Below are positions 56,715 to 64,000 of a stretch of DNA of 64,000 nucleotides, one piece after another. Position numbers and translations under genes: made by a program. This DNA comes from Girardinichthys multiradiatus (lineage: Eukaryota; Chordata; Actinopteri; Cyprinodontiformes; Goodeidae): assembly GCF_021462225.1 (NCBI RefSeq), contig NC_061813.1:24514442-24578441 (forward strand). The letters run 5' to 3'. The notes under the pieces are model-generated. The model had not been told where the DNA came from. It worked only from the letters and a program-made list of their open reading frames with translations, and ran no database searches. Positions within the stretch are counted from its first letter, which is position 1; the number at the start of each line of letters is the position of its first letter.

Positions 56715-57430
56715 CTTTTTAAAGGTATTAATACCTTTTGAAATTGTCCACATTTTGTCACATCTTAACTACAAACTTCCATGTATTCTACAGGGAGTTT
56801 AAGTGATCGACTGAAACTAAGTAGGACAGCACTGTTTAGAGAAAGGGGATGTTTACATGGATTCAAAAATGTGAAAACTGTGGCGGACACTTGTATTCAA
56901 CACCCTTTACTATGATACCCCCAAATAAAATCAAAAGAAACTAAATGCCTCTAGAACCCATGCAGTTAGTCCAGCTGTGCGTTCCTCAATCTCAGTAGCT
57001 GTTCTGTGAAGGCCTCAGAGATTTGTTGAAGAACATTAGAAAACAAACAACAAACAAACAACACTAATGTACTACTCCACTAATCTGGCCTTTATGGAAG
57101 ATAGGTAAGAAAGAAATCATTGTTGAAGAGGCCAAAAGAAGTTCTGCTTGTTGCAAGCATTGTAGTTGATTCGGCAAATATGGGGAGGAAATGCTCTGAT
57201 TAAATGTGACCACATTTAACTCTTAAAAATGGCATGTGTGAAGGAAAACTAACACTGCACTTCACCCTGAACACATCATCCCCACTGTGAGACACGGTGG
57301 TGGCAGCATCATACTGAGGGGATGCTTTTCCTCAGCAGGGACAGGAAAGCAAATATGTGCTATCCTGGGAGAAAACCTGATTGAGGGTTCAAAAGACTTC
57401 CAGTAGGACAGTGAACATAACCATTTAATT
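56715..57430 (+). mobile_element. Relic Tc1-like element (CAGTGCCTTG family), plus strand
   Basis: Contains the HGGGS.I block (GACACGGTGGTGGCAGCATC at 57291-57310), and leader blocks CACAAGTG-like, CTGTTCTGTGAAGGCCTCAG and TTTGTTGAAGAACATTAG. Stops and frame shifts throughout. Confidence 0.72.
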
Positions 57431-59107
57431 TATAAACATTACACATGTGGACTCCGCTTACTTTTTCTGAATGGAATTTTATATATGTGTAAGAATAAAA
57501 GGTGATAAATACAAATTGCTCAAGCATAAAATGTGCACAACTTAAAGCTCCCCCATCCCATAACTCATAACATCTGTGATGAAAACATGTAGAGATCCAT
57601 ATTTAGTTCAAAACCAATTTCCAGAATCGACACTGAAAATGTTCAAATATATTTGGACAGAAAGATCCTCTCTCTCTTGTACAAAGACTTTTTAAATCAC
57701 AGCCAGTGATTGCTTGCCATGTGACTTCCCCCTAACTGAAATATTCATACAAGAGAACAGATGGCACCCTTTGCTCTTGCTTCCTTTTCTCGTCCCGTTC
57801 ACACTTTTATCTTGTGAGTGAGCTGTTTGTGCGCAGCTACATGCGTGTAAAACCTCCTCTCGTGTAACTTAGAAGTGCCTGCAGACCTTTTTTGCTATAC
57901 ATCCTCAAATTACCGCTGAGCAAGGAGTTTCACACTGCGCTCTTTAAAGCTGCTTCTTTCAGCTTCAAAGGCAGCACTGTCTGGCTTTTATATTAGCCTT
58001 TCATCTTTTTAAGAAGTCTCCATACTGCTCTTAATTTGTCAATCTTTATTGGAGTTTTGCCAGCCGCCGCTGCAATATTATGAGTCAGGCGGTAATGGCT
58101 TTAGAATTATGAATTCACTTTAGTCACACAAACACAACCCAGAACATCTCTCTAATTGATCTCATCTGAATTCACTTTAAGGCGTCAGCTAAATGGTGAG
58201 GACCGGAACAGTCCTCTCTCGTTAATGAACACGTAATCAGACCAGTTCAGGCTTTTTAAAGATCATTGATTAAAACTGAATAAACTGGCGTTCCCAGAGC
58301 TTCATAAAAATAATAAAAAAAAGAATATTAATGAGTAATCCTGCATTATAGGAGAAGTACTCAAACTGTAGAGGATTGTGGTGAAATGACAAATATTAAT
58401 AAGATTGCTTTTATTGACATTTGAATAGATTTTCAGATCAAATGAGGCAGCAGCAGATTTATGCTTAAGAACTGGATGTAAAAGTGGTGTTTTATTTTTA
58501 TTTTTATGTTTTTCTCACCTTTAAGGCATTAACTGGGTACATGCTTGAAGCTGTGGTTCCACACCAGCATTCTGGTGTCCCTGTGTGGATTGGTGAAAAC
58601 AAAGGGAGAGAAATTAGAGGGAGTGAGAGACAGAGGGAGAGAAAGAGACGTTCATTATTTTCAACAACATCTGTCTAAGATGGTTAAACATGACTCACTG
58701 ACTCTGATGCTTCGGTGTGAAAAGCACTGCATTCATTTCCATGCAGCCGTACTATAAAGGGAACAGAAGTGCAACATGCGGCTGTCATGTTGTATTAGTC
58801 AAGAGGAAAATGGCATACTAGGTATGCACTGATGGGTCACAAAATGGTGAAAAATCAGTCTTTCATGTAAGGTAATTAATCTATGATTTAAAGCATTTCA
58901 AAAAACGTTGTCAGACTTGTAACATTGCATAAAAGTTAATAAATAATTGCTGAAAACACAGCATATTTGTTGAAGCATAGCAATAGAGCATCATTTCCAA
59001 CCTGTAATTCACTTTTATTGTTTTTGCTGCATTTATCTCATGGAAAAGACCAAACTGAAATATATCCATGATATGAGATACCATGCTTCGCAAAATTGAT
59101 TCATCTA
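57431..59107. other. Intergenic, no recognised element
   Basis: Unique sequence with a GA-rich patch at about 58600-58650. Confidence 0.4.
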
Positions 59108-59515
59108 CAGGTACATCTCAAAAAATTTGAATATTGCATAAAAGCGTAATAATTTTTTGCCACTCATCTCAGAAAGTGAAACTGAATCATTACACATAGA
59201 GTGATATATTCCAAGTCATTGTTTCTTGTAATTTTGATGATTATGGCCAACAGATAAAGTAAACCCAAAATTTAAAGTCTCAGAAAATTTGAATACTGTG
59301 AAAAAGTTCATTACTGGAAACTGTTCTTGATTGGCCAGTAAACTGTCCTGACCTGAACCCCATAGAGAATCTATGGGCTGTTGTCAAGAGGAAGAAGAGA
59401 GACACCAGACCCAACAATGCAGATGACCCAAGGGCAGCTATCAAAGCAATCTGGGCTTCCAGTAGTACTCGTATTCCCACAGAAAGACTGGTATGCCATA
59501 ATGGTGCGCTGTTCA
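59108..59515 (+). mobile_element. Truncated Tc1-like element (CAGGTACATC end)
   Basis: Left end CAGGTACATCTCAAAAAATT follows TA. From 59330 the plus strand reads WPVNCPDLNPIENLWAVVKR and RPNNADDPRAAIKAIWA, the C-terminal catalytic Glu region of a Tc1 transposase. The middle is deleted and the right end is not found. Confidence 0.82.
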
Positions 59516-59734
59516 GAGTGCCCCGGTGGTGCAGCTGAATAGCCAGTCATGTGCAGTTGCTAGGGCAAATGACTAAATATATATGGCCAATCAGGTGTCA
59601 CAGAACTTAATGGCTTTGGGGCCCTGAAAATGTCGCCCCACGCAGGTAAAAAAAAAAAAAAAATGCTTGTCAGAGGGATGATGGCGAACTTAACGAGTGA
59701 GGTGCAGCTTCCACTGAATTCAGTGAGATCCTTA

Positions 59735-60255
59735 TTTATCTATCTGTTCGCAAGAAGGACAGTGGAGGAGAAAACCCGGGTTAAGGAGCTGGGACCCAGC
59801 AGAGCAAGGAGAAAAATCAAGTCTACAATTGGAGTTTTTGCAAGAGTTGGTTCGAGCGCAAATCGTGGCTGACCAGCTGTGGAACAGCCAATGCTCTTTT
59901 CTGTTTTGTCAGCATTCTTTTTAAAAGTGCCAAATGTGATTTAACGTGGACACCGTCAGGACAAACCAACTTGAAGCATCTCTCCGAACGCATTAAGACG
60001 CATGAACAACCAAGAGTTCATATGGAAAACTGTGTCAAGCTAGCTGTGCTCGGAAAGATTAGCATAGCGGCGCAGCAGGAAGACGGACACCGCGTTGAGG
60101 TAAGAAGGCACAATGAAGAGGTTGAGAGGACTCGTCATATTTTATCTAAACTTCTTGACTGTTTTAAGTTTTGTGATGGTTTTGGACCTGGCATTCTGTG
60201 GGCATGATGAAACGGGTGCTGTTCAACTTGTATTCTTGTCTCACTGTTGATTGCA
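59735..60255 (+). pseudogene. Relic hAT/ZMYM1-like transposase (TTF zinc-finger region)
   Basis: In-frame pieces in three frames: TRVKELGPSRARRKIKS; then SWLTSCGTANALFCF-like residues at about 59865-59915; LKHLSERIKTHEQPRVHMEN; KLAVLGKISIAAQQEDGHRV; RRHNEEVERTRHILSKLLDC; FKFCDGF, and GHDETG in a shifted frame. The order and motifs match the N-terminal part of vertebrate ZMYM1-like and hAT-derived proteins with a TTF-type zinc finger. Several stops and shifts; not functional. Just upstream (59520-59550) is a CCCCGGTGGTGCAG motif of a dispersed repeat. Confidence 0.72.
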
Positions 60256-60584
60256 TTTCCTATATTGGAGTAGGTAGAGAAATGTATTGTTACATCAGCC
60301 CCACCAAGAATATTTTTGACCAGCCGCCACTGCGCCACCTACCATCAAAAAAGAGAAGAAAAATGGCATGCTAGTCACTCTTCAATGCTATCACCAGCCA
60401 TCCATTGCTAACGCAGGTGAGTACTCTCCTTCTCATTGTCCGGCTGCTCAGGTACTGGCTCCGGCCTGTCATTAATCAGATTAGTCGCTGGCTTCGGAGT
60501 GGATATAGCCTCCTGCAACAAAGAAGTATTCACCGCTGGGTGTGCAATAGTCTTAATTTTGCTACTGATACCGCGCCATCGAAT

Positions 60585-61328
60585 TTCCCATTTGGATTTA
60601 AGTCTGGACTTTGATTGGACAATTCTAATACATGAATTTGGTTAGATCTAAACTGTTTTGTAGTAGCTGTGGTTGTATGTTTAGGGTTGCTGTCCTGCTG
60701 GGAGATCAACCTTTGTCCCAGTTTGAAGTTATTTGGAGTGTCTATAGGATTTTCTGGATTTAACACCACATATCTGTCCATCAACTCTGACCATCCTTTC
60801 TGTCCCTGCTGAAGAATAGCATCCCACAGGATGATGCCACCCCCATCATGCTTCCTGGTGGGAATGGCTTTGTTTCAACAATGTTTTTTCTTTTTTTGGT
60901 AGGTTTACAGGTGTACCATATGCTTTCCCTCTTTAAATGTTGGATTGAACAGTGTTCTTTGAAGTCTTTAGAATTTGGGGTATTGTTTTAAGACCTACTC
61001 GGAACTTTTTCACAACTTTATCCCAGACCTGTCTTCAGTGTTCCTTGGTCTCCACAAAGATGGCTGTGTTTATACTGAGATTAAATTGCACACATTTGGA
61101 CTCCTTTAAAACACAGGTGACTCCTGAAAGCAGTTTGTTGTATTGGACTTTATTTAGGGGTATCAGAGTAAAAGAGGTTGATTAAAAACACAAGCCACAC
61201 TATTAAGATCTCTATTTGTAGAAACTTTTTAAAAACCATGTATCCTTTTCCTTATGCTTCAGTTATCATTTTATAGTCTATCAAATTAATTCATAATCTT
61301 AACACTGAAGTTGCCTTTGAAAGGCACT
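60585..61328 (-). mobile_element. Relic Tc1-like element (CAGTGCCTTG family)
   Basis: Inverted HGGGS-like block at 60830-60850, leader blocks CACAGGTGACTCCTGAAAGC and GGGGTATCAGAGTAAAAGAG, and end TTTGAAAGGCACTG at 61315-61328 next to TA. Confidence 0.72.
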
Positions 61329-61965
61329 GTACACTTTTAGCATTAAAGCACAGACATATCAACCTAGGCACTCACACACAAACCTGAAGATGTATCTACA
61401 CAAAATGCTTAACAGGCAACCCAGAAGTGACAAAGAACATGAGGCCAACTACAACAACCTCCAAACAAGTAAAAAAATGCATTATTAGTGTGTGGTGTGT
61501 GCTACTGTCCTCTACGCAACTAGTAATTATCACCACTGAGTCATCCATCAAATGTATCTGCAGTGATGTTATTAGCCATTTTATGGTCAGGCTAAACGAT
61601 AATGTTTGTTGTCAGCACAAGTAGCAAGCAAATCAGAGGCAAAAACTATCAGTGTTAAATTACACTTTCACAGGGGTGCTTGCAGCAGGGATCATTTGTC
61701 AGTTAACACGCTGATCAACGATGCAGAGCATGTAGCATCCCCTTACTGAGAGGAGACATGCTGTAATTATCCAAGCTAGTGTTGGCAATAAAAGTTGGTT
61801 TGGGAATTAAAAGATTTCACTTAGCTCTGTTATGAAATATGAATCAATTTCTATTCATCCATTGCATGCATTACAAGGAAAAATAATTATTTCAACCTAT
61901 TTTTAATCATCAAGATGCACAGAGAAATCGGCTGGTTTTTACACTTGACAGGCCCTAACTGGTGA
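61329..61965. other. Intergenic, no recognised element
   Basis: Nothing recognised. Confidence 0.35.
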
Positions 61966-62880
61966 TTAGTCACCCTTACTGTTTATTCTAAACAGTAAGG
62001 GTGACGAGGGGCATCCATGTCTTATTCCTCTTTTGAACCTAAAATCTTGGGCTTGTACTGTGATTTGGAGAGACAGAGCTGTATAGTATTCCCACAACAT
62101 TGAGGAACCTTTGTCCAAAGCCAATATTAGGGTATGGTCTGCATTATAAAAAGGGGGCTCAACACCATCAGAAGCTTTATAAAAGCCTAAGAATAACATA
62201 AAACCCCCTTCATTAAATAAGTCACTATAGTGAAGCAGATCTAACACAAGTCAGATATTGTTGGGTATTGATCGACCTTTTAAAAAAACAGACTGTTTTA
62301 ACCTAATTATTGTTAAGATCACTTGTTTTAATTGTGCAGCAATAACACCAGAGATACTTTTTTATGGTATGTGTTTAACAAAGTAACAGGTCTTAAGTTG
62401 TTAATTATTTGTTTATCTCTTCTGGATTTGGGGATTAAGATAATTAAACCTTCTTTCATGCTAGGAGTAAACTCTTTTCTCTCTATACATACATCTATAG
62501 CCCTAAGTAGAAGATCTTTTTTATCTTTTCAGATAAATCGATAAAAATTGGTTGTAAGACCCTCAGTGCCTGGTGATTTATTAAATGGCATTTTGGAAAC
62601 CACTGTCTCTAATTCCCCAGGCTTGAAGTGTGAATCACATACATTTTTAAATGACTCTTCAATTTGTGGACTTTTACTTTGGATTTGCTCAAGGAGATGA
62701 TTAGAATTGTCTCTGAGAAGTCAGCGGAATATAACTAAAGATTTATTTTCCTATAATCTCACTGTCATTGCATCCCTCATCCTTAATCAATAAGTTAGTT
62801 ACTGAGTTCTTTTGCTGTTTACTTTTTCTGAGCGGCTAAAATACAAAGAGTTATTTTTCTCTGGCTTCAATCCCTTTTAC
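61966..62880 (-). pseudogene. L1/Tx1-like LINE reverse transcriptase relic
   Basis: Minus strand, in two or three frames: VSKMPFNKSPGTEGLTTNFY; EGLIILIPKSRRDKQIINNL then RPVTLLNTYHK; LVLDLLHYSDLFNEGGFMLF then LGFYKASDGVEPP; FKRGIRHGCPSSPLLFRI. These are the first domains of an L1-clade reverse transcriptase in the right order (NKSPG, RP.TLLN, F.KA.D, RG.RQGCP.SP). The catalytic YADD block is not reached. Stops and shifts make it non-functional. Confidence 0.85.
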
Positions 62881-62894
62881 TCTCAACCTGACAT

Positions 62895-64000
62895 ACAGGT
62901 CCTTCTCAAAAAATTAGCATATTGTGATAAAGTTCATTATTTTCCATAATGTCATGAGGAAAATTTAACATTCATATATTTTAGATTCATTGCACACTAA
63001 CTGAAATATTTCAGGTCTTTTATTGTCTTAATACGGATGATTTTGGCATACAGCTCATGAAAACCCAAAATTCCTATCTCACAAAATTAGCATATCATTA
63101 AAAGGGTCTCTAAACGAGCTATGAACCTAATCATCTGAATCAACGAGTTAACTCTAAACACCTGCAAAAGATTCCTGAGGCCTTTAAAACTCCCAGCCTG
63201 GTTCATCACTCAAAACCCCAATCATGGGTAAGACTGCCGACCTGACTGCTGTCCAGAAGGCCACTATTGACACCCTCAAGCAAGAGGGTAAGACACAGAA
63301 AGAAATTTCTGAACGAATAGGCTGTTCCCAGAGTGCTGTATCAAGGCACCTCAGTGGGAAGTCTGTGGGAAGGAAAAAGTGTGGCAGAAAACGCTGCACA
63401 ACGAGAAGAGGTGACCGGACCCTGAGGAAGATTGTGGAGAAGGGCCGATTCCAGACCTTGGGGGACCTGCGGGAGCAGTGGACTGAGTTTGGAGTAGAAA
63501 CATCCAGAGCCACCGTGCACAGGCGTGTGCAGGAAATGGGCTACAGGTGCCGCATTCCCCAGACCTGGGCTACAGAGAAGCAGCACTGGACTGTTGCTCA
63601 GTGGTCCAAAGTACTTTTTTTGGATGAAAGCAAATTCTGCATGTCATTCGGAAATCAAGGTGCCAGAGTCTGGAGGAAGACTGGGGAGAAGGAAATGCCA
63701 AAATGCCAGAAGTCCAGTGTCAAGTACCCACAGTCAGTGATGGTCTGGGGTGCCGTGTCAGCTGCTGGTGTTGGTCCACTGTGTTTTATCAAGGGCAGGG
63801 TCAATGCAGCTAGCTATCAGGAGATTTTGGAGCACTTCATGCTTCCATCTGCTGAAAAGCTTTATGGAGATGAAGATTTCATTTTTCAGCACGACCTGGC
63901 ACCTGCTCACAGTGCCAAAACCACTGGTAAATGGTTTACTGACTATGGTATCACTGTGCTCAATTGGCCTGCCAACTCTCCTGACCTGAACCCCATAGAG
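62895..64000 (+). mobile_element. Tc1-like copy 4 (cut by window end)
   Basis: Left end CAGGTCCTTCTCAAAAAATT after TA. Same family as copies 1-3 and lies next to the LINE relic. The right end is outside the window. Confidence 0.93.
63224..64000 (+). CDS. Tc1-like transposase, open to the window edge
   Basis: From ATG at 63224 the frame is unbroken for 259 codons, ending exactly on the third catalytic residue (DLNPIE). It has the helix-turn-helix region (KEISERIGCSQSAVSRHLSG), LDESK with Asp 1 and HDLAPAHS with Asp 2. The Trp that is a stop in copy 3 is intact here. Compared with copy 3 it lacks 14 codons (VKPPLNQKQRQKRL) between the DNA-binding and catalytic parts, in frame. Whether the protein works without this basic linker is unknown. 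Confidence 0.82.
   Translation, partial: MGKTADLTAVQKATIDTLKQEGKTQKEISERIGCSQSAVSRHLSGKSVGRKKCGRKRCTTRRGDRTLRKIVEKGRFQTLGDLREQWTEFGVETSRATVHRRVQEMGYRCRIPQTWATEKQHWTVAQWSKVLFLDESKFCMSFGNQGARVWRKTGEKEMPKCQKSSVKYPQSVMVWGAVSAAGVGPLCFIKGRVNAASYQEILEHFMLPSAEKLYGDEDFIFQHDLAPAHSAKTTGKWFTDYGITVLNWPANSPDLNPIE

Overview
This is a vertebrate nuclear segment, most likely from a teleost fish. It is AT-rich, carries intron-split genes with GT-AG junctions, and is packed with Tc1-like transposons of the TA-flanked type that dominate fish genomes. There are no bacterial or phage features. Two real host genes are visible. They face tail to tail, and from general knowledge the same pair is adjacent in human.

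Left end, plus strand (about 430-8390): mtfr1, mitochondrial fission regulator 1. I could trace seven coding exons (start 1321, stop 7539; 322 aa predicted), a non-coding first exon, a CCAAT-rich upstream region and a poly(A) signal at 8367. Reading frames close across every junction. The last proline-rich part carries a 96-nt intron whose retention would also stay in frame.

Centre, minus strand (13697-48080 coding): pde7a, the cAMP-specific phosphodiesterase 7A. All twelve coding exons were traced with compatible phases; they total 1485 nt (494 aa plus stop). Both HD-type metal-binding motifs and the conserved glutamine region are present. Its first intron is about 19 kb. The CpG-rich first-exon region lies at about 48.1-48.9 kb. 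Beyond it, 49-64 kb is intergenic and I recognise no host gene there.

The rest is mobile DNA. Four copies of one Tc1-like family (ends CAGGTCC...GGACCTG) lie at 2736-4308, 33080-33920, 39159-40768 and 62895-64000 (cut by the window edge). Other Tc1-like families occupy 8889-10268, 10688-11982, 18965-21466 (with a second element nested inside at 19100-20357) and 24336-25651. About ten worn relics of a further family (end CAGTGCCTTG) are scattered throughout. There are also a relic hAT/ZMYM1-like transposase (59.7-60.25 kb), an L1/Tx1-like reverse transcriptase relic (62.0-62.9 kb), other LINE fragments, two short inverted-repeat elements, a telomere-like dispersed repeat and a 1-kb GGAT-based tandem array (55081-56086).

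The observations most worth a second look are: a 306-bp piece matching the pde7a 3' flank inside a Tc1 terminal repeat, bounded by an 8-9 bp direct repeat; a diverged duplicate of the pde7a exon 1 donor region; the in-frame 96-nt mtfr1 intron; and a Tc1 copy with an unbroken transposase frame, running to the window edge, that lacks a 14-codon basic linker. No wholly new biological system is evident.
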